Positions 38,539 to 52,955 of a stretch of DNA of 64,000 bases are shown here, in pieces; positions within the stretch are counted from its first letter, which is position 1; the number at the start of each line of letters is the position of its first letter. Origin of the DNA: Megascapheus bottae (Eukaryota > Chordata > Mammalia > Rodentia > Geomyidae); assembly GCA_024803745.1 (NCBI GenBank), contig JANJXV010000267.1, forward strand, positions 249,001-313,000, in the 5' to 3' direction. Below the pieces are notes generated by a model. That model searched no databases. It was not told where the DNA came from and saw only the letters and a list, made by a program, of their open reading frames with translations. Made by a program: the position numbers and the translations under genes.

Positions 38539-38888
38539 GCTCTTTTTTTTTCTTTTTGCCAGTCCTACGGCTTGGACTCAGGGCCTACACATTTTCATTG
38601 GACTCGCTTGCCCAAGGTGAGTGCTCTGCCTCTTGAAACACAGCGCCACTTCTTGCTTTTTTCTGAGTATGCGGTACCGGTGAATAGAACCTAGGTCTTC
38701 ATGCATTCTAGGTGAGCACTCTACCATTAGGCTACATTCCCAGGCAGTGAGATTCCTCTTACAGTCATTTTATGTTCACAGAGATTGATCTCACACACTG
38801 TAGGGCCCTGGTTGGCTTTGACCTGTGATCCTAAGCCCTGAGCCTCCTAAGTAGCTGAAATTAAGTTGTGAGCCAGCATGATGGCTTC
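38539..38888 (-). mobile_element. Two antisense SINEs, unit 2
   Basis: Counterparts of 2625-2975. Confidence 0.75.
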
Positions 38889-38897
38889 CATTCTTTT

Positions 38898-40051
38898 TTC
38901 TACAAAAATATATGTAGTTATCTAAAATATATCTATAGCTGAAAAAAATGAATCTCTCCCAAACAAATCTTCAAAGAAACAACCATCCTATTAAAAGGTG
39001 GGCTAAAGACTTAAAAGAGTATTCTCTGAAGAAAAAATTAAAATGGGCTTTAGACACATGAAGAAATGCTCCATATCTCTAGCAATAAGGGAAATGAAAA
39101 TCAAAACCACTTTGAGATTCCACTTGACTCCAGTCAGAATGGCCATTATCAAAAAATCTAATAAGAGATACTGGTGGGGAAGTGACCAGGTGGGATCACA
39201 CCTACACTGTTGGTGTGAGTGTAAACTCGTTCAACCACTAGGGAAAGCAGTGTGGTGGTTCCTCAAAAGACTGAACATAGAGCTCCCCTATGATCCAGCA
39301 AATCCACTACTTGGCATCTACCCAATTGTCCAGAAAAAAGGACATACTAAAGCCACTACCACAATGATGCTCATTGCAGCACTATTTACCATAGCAAAGA
39401 TATGAAACCAACCCAGATGCCACTCAGTAGATGACTGAATCAAGAAGATGTGGTACTTATACACAATGGAATGCTATGCTGCCATCAGAAGGAATGACAT
39501 CGCCCCATTTGTAAGGAAATGGAAAGACTTGGAAAAATTCATATTAAGTGAAGCAGCCAGACCCAAAGAAACATAAGTTCAATGGTTTCCCTCATTTGTA
39601 ATAATTAGTTCACATCTAGGACTCTCCTAGAAGAGGATTACAATAACTCAAAAACCTAGGTATATAAGGTCATATAGGATGAGACTAAATGAAAGGATCT
39701 CTAGGATATGGGAACAAGAGCTATATCTTGTGTCATCGTTGCTCTTAATCTTGTGTGATTTTTGTCCTTAATCTACTATGTTATTTCTCATCTCTTATTT
39801 TGCCCTTTGGTTAATGTCAGATTGTTACTGTATCTGATTTTTCCCTGGCATATTGTATATATGTTTATTTGTTTATGTCAAATAGGAAAGGGAAGGGGGG
39901 AAACAAGATGATTGGGAAGGGGAGGGGAGAGGGAACTGGGGACAAAAACATGTGGAGTGGAATAAATGTGTGAGAAGTAATGCAGTCCACTACCTGTAAA
40001 TGTAATCGTAACCCCTCTATACATTACCCTGAAAATAAAAAAGAGACTATC
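38898..40051 (+). mobile_element. LINE-1 3' fragment (a), unit 2
   Basis: Counterpart of 2985-4138. Here ORF2 C-terminal sequence stays open for 120 codons (39043-39405), including [12 protein letters not shown] and YDPANPLLGIYP. Copy 1 lost that frame to a short indel near 3270, so copy 2 is the better preserved. Confidence 0.85.
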
Positions 40052-40052
40052 A

Positions 40053-40118
40053 AAATATCTGTAGAAAATGAGGCTGGATGATGGAAACAACCAGATGCCC
40101 TACTACAAAAAATGTGAT

Positions 40119-40177
<59 letters not shown>

Positions 40178-40750
40178 CACACACACACAATGGAATGATA
40201 CATAGCCAACCGACAAGATAAAATAATGGCATTCTCGGGGAAGTGGATAAAAAGGAAAAAAATCATATTAAGTGAAGTAAGCCAAACTCAAAGGAACATA
40301 GGCCCAAGAGTCTCCCTCATTTGTCAAATTCAGTAGAAACCTTGGGCTCTGCTACCAGAGATTTACAATAGAACAAAATCTAGAGACATCGTGACAAATA
40401 GTATGACACTAAATGTAAGGACCTCCAAGATAAAGAAACAAAACTCATATAATGAGTGATTGTTGTCCTTAATGAACTATGTGATCTCTTATCTCTTTTG
40501 CTATCCCTTGGTTATATCATATTGTTACAATATTTCACCTTGTTTTCTGATATATTTCATATGTGCCTAATTGGTTATTTGAAATTGGATAGGGAAGGGG
40601 GAAATGAACATGAATGGGGGTAGGGGAAGGGAAATGGGGACCATATCATTACATGGGGTATCAAAGTTTGAGAAGTAATGCACCTTCTATCTGGTGAATA
40701 TAATGTAACCCTTCTATAAATTACAATAAAAATAAATACATAAAAAGAAG
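40053..40750 (+). mobile_element. LINE-1 3' fragment (b), unit 2
   Basis: Counterpart of 4140-4845, including a pure CA tract at 40121-40190. Confidence 0.85.
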
Positions 40751-40759
40751 ATCTGCACA

Positions 40760-41180
40760 GAAAAAAATAATAATGGCATTTTTGGGGTAGTGGATGAAAT
40801 TAGAGTGAATCCTGTTGAGTGAGATAAGTCAAGACCAAGGAACAAAAGGTACATGATATCCTTAATATATGGATATTAGTTTCAAACAGTAGTAGAGCGA
40901 TGATTGAATAGTTGATACCCAAAGTTCTGGACATAATTTTGGAGATATAAACATAACTACATAGACATACAAATCTAGGATAGACTATACACTCTATAGA
41001 CATGTGTTTTATTATAGATTAATCTGTATCTATGACATACAAAGACTCAGCTTAATTTTTACTATATTCTAAAATCTATGTGCCAGTGATTGTATAGCGA
41101 TTCCCTTCTTGAATACTTGTTGGTTAAACATGACATTTGAAATATGATGTAAAATTCAATGTTAATAAAATTTTTAAAAA
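40760..41180 (+). mobile_element. LINE-1 3' fragment (c), unit 2
   Basis: Counterpart of 4855-5275. Confidence 0.65.
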
Positions 41181-41559
41181 AGAGGCTAGAGGTAAATACC
41201 ACTAATGTACTTGCTCTAAGTGGTACAGAAATTTTCTTAATGAATCAAGGGGTTTTATTACATCTTTATGCAATTATTTTAGTTCTGAGTGTTCTACACT
41301 CAATGATACTTCTGGAAAGATGATATAGCTGACTGTGTAGATGGTATGAAGACATACTGGCCTAAACGTAGAATAAAGCATTGGTAAGTGGCTGTTAGCT
41401 GTCCAGATTCTACTGGAATATGTGGAATGAATTTATTAAGCACAATGCAGGCTCTTAGTCAGATCAGGATCAAGATTATGTGGTTCCATCAGATGAATGA
41501 GGAAAGATCAGAAAAATCTACTAAGATATCCAGATATACTTTTGAAACTAAGGTATCTG

Positions 41560-42026
41560 GACTCCTTTTTTTGTTTCTTGGTGGGGAGGTTGAACTTTGG
41601 ACCTGGGCAAGGTCTCTTAGTTCTTTTTCCTCAAGGCTAATGCTGTACCAGTTTTAGCCACAACTCCACTTAGTTTTTGGGTGGATAAGTGGAGAGTAGA
41701 ATCTTACACTTTTTTTTGTTTTCATTTTTTTGCTTGCAAAGGCTTTGAATCACCTTCTCCCTGGCTAGTAAAATGACAATTATGACCCTCCAGCGCCTGG
41801 CTAGTGATTTTTTGAAAACTGGACTTTATTCCAAATCACATAACTGGTTCCTAGCAAAGTTTTGAAGACTGACTTAAATGTGACAGATTTTTGTCACTTG
41901 GAGACACTCTGTGCTGAACGTTAGAAATCTACCAGCTGAGTCACAGTGGCACTTCCAGTTTTTTGTTTATGTGGTGCTGAGGAATGGAATCCAGGGTTTC
42001 ATACATGCTAGGCAAGCTTCATTTTC
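41560..42026 (-). mobile_element. Antisense SINE sequence, unit 2
   Basis: Counterpart of 5660-6125. Confidence 0.65.
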
Positions 42027-42129
42027 AGCCCAAGGTTTTATGTTTTGTTTTTTCAGTGTTGTTGCTTCTAAGGTACTGTATGATGTTCTTTCATTTTCTT
42101 TGCTTTTTACCTCTTTTCTTCTTTTTCCC

Positions 42130-42450
42130 TTTAATTTTATTCTCTGTAGTCACTGTGTTGAATTCAGGTACCCTGTGTCTTGTACATAGGTTTATGTGAT
42201 TTGGGGAATGGAGAGGGTATAATAAAATGGTAAAAAAAAAAAAGGAAAAAGGGTGAACCAATTGAACAGTGATACTTGGAAGACACTAAACGGAAAAGAA
42301 CTGAACAATCTGGGTGGAGAGGGGGCTGAGGGTAGGAAAACAGAGAAAAATGAGGGAGGGGATAACAATTTTCTTAAGAAATATGTTCATTACTTATGTA
42401 ACCGTATGCCAACTATATATTGACTTAACAAAATAAATTAACTTAAAAAA
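42130..42450 (+). mobile_element. Probable old LINE-1 3' terminus, unit 2
   Basis: Counterpart of 6230-6545. Confidence 0.45.
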
Positions 42451-42451
42451 T

Positions 42452-42917
42452 AATTTAGCCGGGTATGGTGGCTCACACTTGTAAATGTAGCTACTCAAGT
42501 GGCTGGGATCCAAGGATAGCAGTTCAAAGTCAGCCTGGGCACTGAAGTCCATGTGACTCTTATCTCCAATTAACCACCAGAAACCCAGAAGTGGCCCTAT
42601 GGCTCAAGGGATAGGGCAGTAGTCTTGAGCTGAAAAGCTCAGTGACAAGACCCAGGTGCAGAATTGCAGTCCCATGACTTGAATGATGAATGATACTAGC
42701 CAGGCTCTGTGCGCTCACACTTGGAATCCTATCTACACAGAATCAGGTTTGAATCCAGCCCAAACAAATTGCATGATATTCTGATTTACAGTTCATTACC
42801 AAAAATCTGGAAGTGGAGCTGTGGATAAAGTGGTAGAACACTAGCCTGAAGCAAAAAAAAACTTTTAAGGACAGTTCCCAGGCCCTGGGTTCAAGTCCCA
42901 GGACTTGCATAAAACAA
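42452..42917 (+). mobile_element. Two composite SINEs, unit 2
   Basis: Counterparts of 6548-7015. 42918-44165 repeats the quiet stretch 7016-8262, with SINE scraps at about 43610-43690 and 44017-44165. Confidence 0.8.
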
Positions 42918-44191
42918 CAAAATGTGACGCTGAGTCCTCCATCATTTGGTGTTATAGTTCAATATTCTTGATATGCGTTTTAGAAATTAAGTCCCTAGCA
43001 AATACTCTCCCCTGAAATTCTGCTTCATAGCTGATTCATAGAATTTCAGCATCATTACTATCACCTACCAGTCAGCATAGCAGTCTACTACTGAAAATTT
43101 GAAGAAAACTTTTGAGTAATCCTAATAAATCTGTGTATCATCTGCACACACATCAAATCAGCAGGAGCTATGTTCTACTATTATATAAATGTATTTAATC
43201 CCTTCTTGACTTAATGAGCCTTAAAGAATAAAACATATGAAGTAGTTATGAAACTAACAGTCACCATTCTTCTACCTAATATTGTAATATAAGTTTATAA
43301 ATGCAAGGACTATTCTGAAGTGTGCAGAAGATAGCTTCTAATTATAATATTCTCATGAAGTATAGTTTTTAAGAAACATGTTGCTTGCTTTGGGAAGCAA
43401 AGGCAAGGAAAAATGATATAAGTAAGTTCCCTATTTATCAGAAGGAAAATACTATTGGGTTTAGATCAACTTCATTCATTCCGTGCTGATGAAACAAATA
43501 TTTGCAATTCCTGAGGCCAATCACTTCATTGTGATGCACAATCAGCCAGCTTAGATCAATCTTCCAAAAAAGGAAAGGAACAAATGAGAAGCAATTAAGG
43601 TTTCCAAAATGAACCAGGTGGTGGTGGCAGCTCACACTTGTAATTCTATCTACTCAAGGCCTGAAATCCAAGGATCTGGATTAAGTCTGTCTGGGATGAA
43701 AATATTACTGTCTGTAACATCATCTCTGTTATCACAGCCCAGCTGATACACTCTGCCCAACAGGTTCCAAACCCCAAAGTCCATCTCCTATCTGAAATAC
43801 TATCAAACGTACACACATATTATTTCCTCTTTGGGAGATAGTTGAAATATATACCAGAAACATTTCCCTGGCTTCAGAGTGGAAGTGGAAATATATACTC
43901 ACTAGAATCCCATCTAGTAAATTACAGTCAATCATCGTTCCTCACATCTTGTTAGTTAAATTGAACAATGAGTGTTTGGATCAGAAGCAATGTGTATGAG
44001 CATACATGTTGTAAAAGTACTGCAATCTTAGCTACTCAAGATAAGCTGAGAACTGAGGATTCCAGTTCAAAATCAGCCACGCAATAAATTCCATAAGATT
44101 TTTACCTCTAATTAACCAGCAAAAAACAGAGCATTGAATTGTGCTTAAAATGCCACAGCCCTAAGCTTTGCATTAAAGAGCTAGGGGGTAG

Positions 44192-46482
44192 CATTCAGGA
44201 TGCCCACTCCCTCCACTCCTTTTTAACATAGTACTAAAATTCCTAGGCAGTGCAATAAGGCAAGAAGCAAGCATAAAGGGGATCCAAGTAGGGAAAGAGG
44301 AAATAAAACTATCCCTCTTTGCCAATGACATGATTCTGTATTTAAAGAATCCTATAGATTCTACTCCCAAGCTCCTTGAGCTGATTCAAAGATTTGGAAG
44401 GGTAACAGGCCATAAAAAGAACCCTCACAAATCAACTACCTTACTTTACGCCAACACTGAGAGGAACGAGGCAATAATCAGGAAAGAAATTCCTTTCACA
44501 GTAGCCTCAAAGAAAATAAAGTACCTAGCAATTAGCTTAACTAAGAATGTAAAGGACCGTTTAGATGAAAACTTTAAAACCACAAAAAAGGAAATAAAAG
44601 CAGAACTAAGGAAATGGAAAAACCTCCCATGCTCCTGGATTGGAAGAATCAACATTGTGAAAATGACAATCTTGCCAAGGGCTATCTACAAATTCAATGT
44701 AATACCAATCAACATCCCAATGTCATTCTTTAAAGAAATAGAAGAGGCAATTCAAAATTTCATATGGAATAATAAAAGACCCCGTAGAGCAAAAATACTT
44801 CTTAGCAGAAAGAACAGAGCTGGAGGAATTTCAATTCCAAACTTAAGACTCACTTACAGAGCTATAATTCTCAAAAGAGCTTGGTACTGGCACAAGAACA
44901 GGCCTGAAGTCCATTGGAGTAGAACTGCGGACCCAGATATTAAACCACAGACCTATGGCCACCTAATCTTTGACCAGGGAGCCAAAAAAATAGAATGGAA
45001 GAAAGATAGCCTCTTCAAGAAGTTGTGCTGGCAGAACTGGTTAAACACCTGCAGAAAACTAAAGTTGGATCCTTCTTTGTCACCTTGCACTAGAATTAAC
45101 TCCAAATGGATCAAAGACCTGGAGGTAAAAGCTGACACACTGAAAAGTTTACAGGAAGGAATAGGAGATACACTAGGCCTCCTTGGCACAGGTCGAAACT
45201 TTCTTAATAAGGACCAAGAATCACAACAAATCAGAGAAAGGCTGGATAAGTGGGACTGCATTAAACTGCAGAGCTTTTGTATGGCAACGGATATAGCTAG
45301 TAAACTAATCAGGAAGCCTACAGAGTGGGAGAAGATCTTCACCAACCAAACAACGGACAAAGGCCTCATATCTAAAATATATCAACAACTCAAAAAATTG
45401 AATCACTCCAAAACTAACCTCCAGAGTAACACCCATCCCATTAAAAATAGGCCAAAGACTTAAGAGAGTCTTCTCTGAAGAAGAAACAAAAATGGCCTAT
45501 AGACACATGAAGAAATGCTCCACATCTCTGGTCATAAAAGAAATGCAAATCAAAACAACTCTAAGATTCCACCTCACTCCAGTTAGAATGGCCAGGATCA
45601 GGAAAATGAATGACAACAGATGCTGGAGGGGATGTGGCCAGGAGGGATCAGTACTACACTGTTGATTGGAGTGCAAACTCGTTCAACCACTATGGAAAGC
45701 AGTGCGGCAGTGCCTCAAAAGGCAAAAAATAGAACTCCCCTATGACCCAGCAATTCCAGTACTTGGCATTTACCCAACAATCCAGAAACAAGGGTATACT
45801 AAACCCACTAGCACAACAATGTTCATTGCAGCACTATTCACCATAGGAAAGATATGAAACCAACCCAGATGTCCCTCAGTTGATGAGTGGATCAACAAGT
45901 TGTGGTATTTGTACACAATGGAATTCTATGCTGCTGTCAGAAAGAATGACATCGCCCCATTTGTTAGGAAATGGAAAGACTTAGAACAAATCATATTAAG
46001 TGAAGTAAGCCAGACTCAAAGGAACTTAGGCTCAGTGGTTTCCCTCATTCATCATAATCAGTGGAAATCTTGGGCTCTACTAGCAGAGATTGTCAATAGA
46101 GCAAAAGGCCATATATAAGGCCATATAATGTGAAGCTAATTGAAAGGACCTCCAGGATATTGACACAAAAGCCATATAATGAATGATTGTTGTCCTTAAT
46201 GTACTATGTTGTCTCTCATCTCGCTTGCTGTCCCTTGGTTATCCCATATTGGTATAGTATCTCACTTTGTTATCTGATATATTGAATTTATTTGTATTTG
46301 GATATTTGAAATTTGATAGGGAAGGGGGGAAAACCAAGACAGGTGGGGGGTGTCGGGTTGGAGTGAAATGGGTACCAAGACATGTGAAAGGGTATCAATG
46401 TATGTGACTTAATGCACCTTCTATCTGGCAAATATCATCTAACCCTTTTACTAATTACAATAAAAAATGAAAAAAAAACAAA
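44192..46482 (+). mobile_element. LINE-1 3' half without the internal duplication, unit 2
   Basis: Homologous to 8290-8391 joined directly to 9988-12149, so 1,595 bp of unit 1 are missing. The junction stretch reads as a hybrid: 'ataaaggggatccaa' as in the upstream repeat of unit 1, then 'gtagggaaagagg' as in the downstream repeat. It ends in an A-rich tail at about 46459-46481. Confidence 0.9.
44330..46118 (+). pseudogene. LINE-1 ORF2 C-terminal half, unit 2 (377-codon open part)
   Basis: 44330-45463 is one open frame from just after the RT catalytic motif through the thumb-like and C-terminal region ([47 protein letters not shown]). The preceding catalytic motif reads FANDMILY, with Asn in place of the first Asp of FADD, which would be inactivating. 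The Cys-His knuckle near 45624 has a stop (TGA at about 45663). It keeps 25 bp near 44960 that copy 1 has lost. Confidence 0.88.
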
Positions 46483-47847
46483 GTTGTAGTGTGTGGGGAG
46501 GATGATGGGGTCAAATACATTTCTTCTTAGAAATTTACCTCATCTGGTTGCCCTGGATTTTCCTGGCCTTCTTCTTAGAGAAAGTTCTGTTATACTGGAT
46601 TTGTGGCTTGGCAATGATCTAGCATGTACATCTTCGAGTAAGACATCCACAACTTCCATGCCTGAGACTCGAGTTTCCTGACCTTTGGCAACAGCACAGC
46701 AACATCTTTCTTCCTCCTGAGCCACAGGCCAAGTGAGCTGGCTTGAGCTGGTTGTTAGTTACAGTGGCTTGGTTACCAGGGTTCCATATTCTGTTCCATT
46801 GTGAGGGAGGCAGGGTCACCTTTCAGGGCCCAATGACCAAAGTTCCTTGCTCACAAAAGACCTCACCAAAGACATACTGGAGGCTGAATCTCTCCTCCAA
46901 TCTCACAATATACCTGTGGATGTAGTATACAGCACACCTTATTTGTCCAATCCCAATGTCTTCCACTAGGCCCAACTACCAGTCTGGTCTCAGGCTCAAG
47001 GAGCCTTTCTTAGGTAAGATCCAAACTTAAGGGTCAATATTGCCCTCATCCTTTACAAAACATTTGCTTCACAGTGCCTTCTCTGCCTGCATTTTGCCCC
47101 TTGTCGAATTTTTTTTTTGCTAGTCTTGGGACTTGACCTCAGAGTGTGAACATTGTTCTTGGGCTTTCTTTAGGCTTTAGCTGTCCCACCGAGCCACAGC
47201 ACCACTTGCAGCGTTTTCTATGTATGTGGTAATGAGGAATCAAACCTGAGGCTTACTGCTTGGTAGCCAAGGACTCTACCACTAGGTCAAACACACAGGG
47301 CATCTTGCACATATTTTTGACGTCAATCTACTAGGATATTATTAGGGTTCTGTATCCTAATCAATTTTTTCCTGATGATTAGCTTTGCTGTCATGTGTAA
47401 AAAATGCAAGAGGGAAAAACACAGAAGAATTAGTGAAATTAAAAAAAAAGCATTAGACACAGTTAAGTGTTCATTCTTTGTAGGAGAAAGGATATTTCGA
47501 TATGATGATGATGATGATGACTTTATAATTACTATGTCAGGGTTGAGAGTTTGGCATAGTGGTAGAGTGCTTGCCTAGCATCCATGAAGATCTGGGTTTG
47601 ATTGCTCAGTACCACATAGATAGAAAATCTAGATGTGGCACTGTGGCTCAAGTGGCAGAGGGCTAGACTTGAGAAAACCCGAGGACAGTGCTCAGGCCCT
47701 GAATTCAAGCCCCAAGACTGGCAGAAAGATAAAAGAAAATAAAAATGCTTTTTACGAGCTAATTCACTCCCAGCATTTGCTTCTGAAATCTTCGCTTCTG
47801 CATCTTGTGAAATACTCCTTTCCCTCAACGTAGACAAGAAAAACAGA
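46483..47847 (-). repeat. Inverted RalGDS-locus segment, unit 2
   Basis: Counterpart of 12150-13483. It retains about 30 bp near 47461-47490 that copy 1 has lost, and those bases are also present in the inverse copy (31215-31250 region). The loss therefore occurred in copy 1. The embedded SINEs are the same. Confidence 0.85.
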
Positions 47848-48408
47848 TCCATCCCATGGTCCACTGTGAGGCCACTGGTTGGGCTAAGAGCTACTCGTGC
47901 AGCAACACATAAGTTTTATTCTAATACTTTCCAAACTTTGTACTCAAATATGCTACCTACTTACCAACTTATGTCAGTTATCCTTATGCTATAACTTTTC
48001 TTCATTACTACAATATTCTTACACTCCTACGTTAATCCTCTTGCACCTCCCCTAACCTCTCTCATTCTTTTTTTCTATCTCTGGACCTCTGCTCGTCGTT
48101 CAATCCTTACACTGCACGGATCTACACTTGATGCCTGTTGAGCAATATTGTATATGTAGGTGGTTAATCATTCTCTAGGCTCAGAGGGACTTAAAGACAA
48201 TAGAGATTGGATTGAGAGGCTTATTGTTTTGGGTATACATCGCTTCTCAGTGGTTGTATTAGGCTGGTCTGTAAGTGCACAAAAAGAAAGAGTGATAATA
48301 CCAATCAAAACTTGTGAACATCTAGTGTCTGCCAGCGACAGAGGTCTAGGTTGGTTATATCTGAAAAACTATAATCGTATTTAGTAGTAATCTTGCTCCC
48401 ATTTTCAA

Positions 48409-49592
48409 ATGGGCAGAACAAGAAACTCAAGAAAAATGTCAAATCAAGAAACAACATCCCCCACCCAATGTAAACAGACAATGGAACAGTCACTGGCAAA
48501 CCTAGAGGAGAGTCTTCCAATTGCTACACAAATGCAATTGATAAACATCATTAATGAAAAATGTGAAAATATAAAGAAGGAGATAATGGAGGAAGCCATA
48601 CCTGAACAAGAGGAAAGCAAAAACAAGGTGATAAGTGAAAAAGAAGAAGCCATAAAGGAGGCCATAATAAAGGTTTTTCAAAGAAAGATGGATGAATTCA
48701 AAGAATCCACAAATAAAAACGTGACCAAACTCCAGCAAATGTCCAAAGAAAATAAAGCTACTGAGCTAACCACTCAAAAGGAAATCAAGGAGATAAAGAA
48801 ATCCATACATGATCTAAAACAAGGGATGCAAGGCATCAAAAGTGAGCAAGTAGAAGCAAGGGAGATGAAAAATAAAGTAGATAGCTTTGATAGCAGGTCA
48901 GACATTGCAGAGGAGAGAATTTCCGTGGCTGAAGATAATTTAGGTATTATAAAGAACAGAAAATGAGTCAATCCAAATCTAGGAAATATGAGAGAGCGCT
49001 TCAGGAGGTCCAAGATACAATTAGGAAGCCTAATTTAAGGCTAGTTGGTATTGAGGAGGGCGTGGAGAAAGAGGTCAATGGTATTGGAAATATACTTCAG
49101 GGAATCATCTCAGAGAATTTCCCAAATATCCAGAAGGGCAGGCCCATCCAGATACGAGAAGCTTTTAGAACCCCAAACAGACCTGACCAGAAAAGAACAT
49201 CCCACCGCCACATTGTGATCCGAACTGGATCAATAGAAACGAAAGAAAAGATCGTAAAGGCAGCCAGGGAAAAGGGATCAGTAACCTATAAAGGAAAACC
49301 AATCAGAATAACCCCAGATTTCTCAGCAGAGACCATGCAAGCACGAAGTGACTGGAAGCATATATGTCATGCCCTTATATCAAATAACTACCAACCAAGA
49401 ATACTGTACCCAGCTAAGCTCTCATTCATAACTGAGGGAACAATAAAAACATTCCATTCCAGGGAAAAGCTGCAACAATATGTCGAAACAAAACCAACAT
49501 CACAGATAATTCTCAACGATGCTCTATACATACAAAACCAAAATAAATGCATTATAGGGAAAGAAATGGCACCTAAACAGCATACCATCTAA
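48409..49592 (+). pseudogene. LINE-1 ORF1, unit 2, one frameshift only
   Basis: The coiled-coil part is open at 48409-48966 and the RRM/C-terminal part at 48963-49592 (209 codons to the natural end, including NNYQPRILYPAKLSF and EMAPKQHTI). Only the frameshift around 48960, shared with copy 1, separates the two. Copy 1 has two extra stops. Confidence 0.88.
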
Positions 49593-49640
49593 GGACCACA
49601 AGAACTGTCAAGACACAGGCCCTACTAAAAGCTTTTAAAA

Positions 49641-49973
49641 ATGGTAGGAACTAATAAATATCTCTCAATCCTAACTCTCAATATCAATGGACTTAACTCT
49701 CCAATTAAACGGCATAGGCTGTCTAGTTGGATCAAAAAGCAAGAGCCATCGTTCTGCTGTCTTCAAGAGACATATCTTACCCAAAAACCATCATCTTTTG
49801 AAATTGAGAGGTTGGAATAAATTCTATCAAACTAACTGCCCCCATAAACAGCCTGGAGTTGCCATCCTCATATCAGATAGAATAGACTTCAAACTAAAAT
49901 TAGTAAGAAAAGACAAAGAAGGTTACTATATACTACTAAAGGGATCTTTCCTCCCGGAAGACATAACGATCCA
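49641..49973 (+). pseudogene. LINE-1 ORF2 N-terminus, unit 2
   Basis: ATG at 49641. Endonuclease start as in copy 1, truncated at about 49973. Confidence 0.85.
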
Positions 49974-50409
49974 CCAATTTGAAGGTTCTCAAAAGATTGA
50001 AGATTCTGACAGTGTAAGTTAGATTCCGGCATTGATATTAAATAATGCAATGAGTAGGGATTTATATTTGAAATATCACTGTTGGCAAAATCTAACACAC
50101 ATTTGCTTAGTATTTGCTTTTAATTTCCCAAGAAGTTCAGTACAAGCCAATATGTGTGGCATATATCGACTGGGAAAATTATTCAGAGTATGTGACTCAT
50201 TTGAACAGGAGTCAGTGAAAAGATACATAAGCAGGATACCCATATTGTGATAATTTGCATATTTTGTGTTTGTTATTATTTCCATTTGTAGTGTACATTT
50301 CTAGGTAAAAACTTTTAAAATGTTTAGAAACAATTTGTTATTTCAACAGCAAAAAAAAGACATTTATATGCCTGATAAAATTCACAGAATCCAAATTTTT
50401 CCATATTAT

Positions 50410-50835
50410 TTTTTTTTGTGGTTCATAGATCTTGAACTCAGCCTGGGCACTATCCCTGAGCTCTTCAGCTCCAGGCTACCACCTTACTCTGGAGCCAAGC
50501 CCCACTTCCCATTTTCTAAAAGTAAATTGGAGATAAGTGTCTCAGGTCTTTTTGTGCCAGGATGGCTTTAAACCTTGATCCTCAGATCCCAGCCTCCTGA
50601 GTAGCTAGGATTATAGTAGTGAGCCACCACCCCATCATGCTCAGCTTTCTGGTTTTTTTTTAAACAAGCCCTTTGGCTGGAACTCGGTCTGAGCACTGTC
50701 CTTCAGCTTTCCTCAAGCCTAGTGATCTTCTACTGGAGCCACAGCACTACTTCTGGTTTTTTCTGTGTATATGGTACTGCGGAATTGAAACTTCGTCTTC
50801 ATACAAGCACTCTACAACTATGCCAAACTCCCAGC
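50410..50835 (-). mobile_element. Antisense composite and ID-like SINEs, unit 2
   Basis: Counterpart of 16088-16515. 50836-51705 repeats the quiet stretch with a GT run at 51497-51530. Confidence 0.85.
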
Positions 50836-51709
50836 CCCTCCACATTAGTTTTTATGATAGATCTTTCCATGCATCCAGGATGGGTAGAAATCCTTCTTGA
50901 GTTTCCCAAGATCAGGGAGTATAGGTGTGTCCCATCCTGTGTGGCTACATAACCATTGTTTAGGGTACAGTTCTCTCTTCATTCTATCCATCTAGAGCAA
51001 TTTTCATCTTCCATGTATAATCATTAAACATTCAGCTCCTGTTCCTCTCTACTCCATTCTCTGGAACCATCCTGCTTTTTGGCTCTAAGGGTTTGTTGAT
51101 CCTTGGAAGCTCTGGAAGGGAAAACATACCCTAGCTCTTCCTTTATGACTGCTGTATTTTTAGTTTACTGTAATCAAGATTCATCTGTAAAATATAGTAA
51201 AATGTTCTTCCTTTTCAATGCATTGTTTTGCATATTTCTATCTTTTGATTATTATTAATAGTTGTGAATGGATTCTCCACATATTTGTTCTAGTCTCTGC
51301 TTTCTCTTCCGTTAGGTACAAATCTAGAAATAGAAGTGTTGGACCATATTTCTATGTAATTCTATATTTAGTACTTTTTTAGCACTCTCCACGCAATTTT
51401 TGATTGTTTTATATTCCTTGCAGAACTATTCCAAAGTTCTACTTCTTCTCACTACCTTCCCAGTAATAGTTAGACTTTGAAAGTTGTTTTTTTGTATGCG
51501 TGTGTGTGTGTGTGTTTGTGTGTGTGTGTATGTGGATCTTTTTGTTTAAAACTATATTTATATTAATATACTTAAAGTAAAGATTTCATTGTAATTTTAA
51601 TTTTTCTCATGACTGTTAATATTGAACTTCTTTCTACATTTTGAACTACTATTTCTATATATTCTTTTTAGAAAATCCTCTCCAATCTCCAATTATTTTC
51701 CCTTTTTTT

Positions 51710-52625
51710 GTGGGGTAGTGGGGAAAGTCATGGGGCTTGGACCTTGGGCCGTGAGCTCTTTAGTTAAGGCTATTGTCCTACCCTGAGTATTGCCCCACAG
51801 TTCTTTTGCTCACAGCTCCCTACCCCTCTTCCCATTATATACAGAACAAAGGTCATCCTCAGTCTTTTTGAAAAAGTAAAACATACAGTAAATTTGTAGT
51901 ATAAAACAGCAAGAAATAAATTTCTTGCCAGGTGCAGTGCCTTATACCTGTAATCCTAGCTACTCAGATATCAGGCTGATATCTAAAGATTTGGTTCAAA
52001 GCCAGCCTGGGCATTAGAAAGTCTATGAGACTCTCATCGACAGTTAACCACTAGAATATGGGAAATGGCACTGTGGCTTCATAGGTAGGGTGATAGCCTT
52101 GAGTTGAAGAGCTCAGGAACAGTGCCCAGGCCCAGAGTTCAAGCCTTACAAATCCACCAGCCAAAAAAAAAAAAGAAAAAAAAGTTTCTTCCCCAAGTGA
52201 TTATTATGCCAGCCATAGAACATTAACATTCTTGGTGTACTTCACAGTATTATTACTTGATACCCTAAGATTTTGCAATATTCTCAGAGTACCAGCATAT
52301 GTCATCATATAATGTAGTTCCTTTTCAATGGAATAATTCCATTTATAACCTAAATCTACTCCCCTGACTTATTTTTTTGATACCACAATTGCTCTACCAT
52401 GATATGCCACAAGCCATTAAACATTTTATGGTGGGTAATTGGAAAGGAGTCTCATGGAATTTTGTGCCAGGCTGGCTTTGAACCATGGTCCTCAGATCTC
52501 AGTCTCCTGAGTAGCTAGGATGACAGGCGTGAGCCACCAACACCTGGCTTGCCTTGTTATTTTTTTGTGGGTCTTGGGACTTGAACTCTGGGCCTAGGCA
52601 CCATCCCTAAGCTTTTCAGGTCAAT
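51710..52625. mobile_element. SINEs upstream of KRAB-A, unit 2
   Basis: Counterparts of 17375-18295: antisense fragment about 51710-51830, sense composite 51924-52175, antisense pair 52450-52625. Confidence 0.7.
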
Positions 52626-52715
52626 AGTAAGTCTAAACATTTAAGTAAAGGAATACAATTCCAACAAAAAAAAGAATAAAATTCCAGACATGGTGTGTTT
52701 ATAACTCAGTGCTAA

Positions 52716-52955
<240 letters not shown>

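Larger units (their letters stand above)
47850..49973 (+). mobile_element. LINE-1 5' half, unit 2
   Basis: Counterpart of 13490-15630. It ends about 13 bp earlier than copy 1 at the same 3' truncation point. Confidence 0.75.
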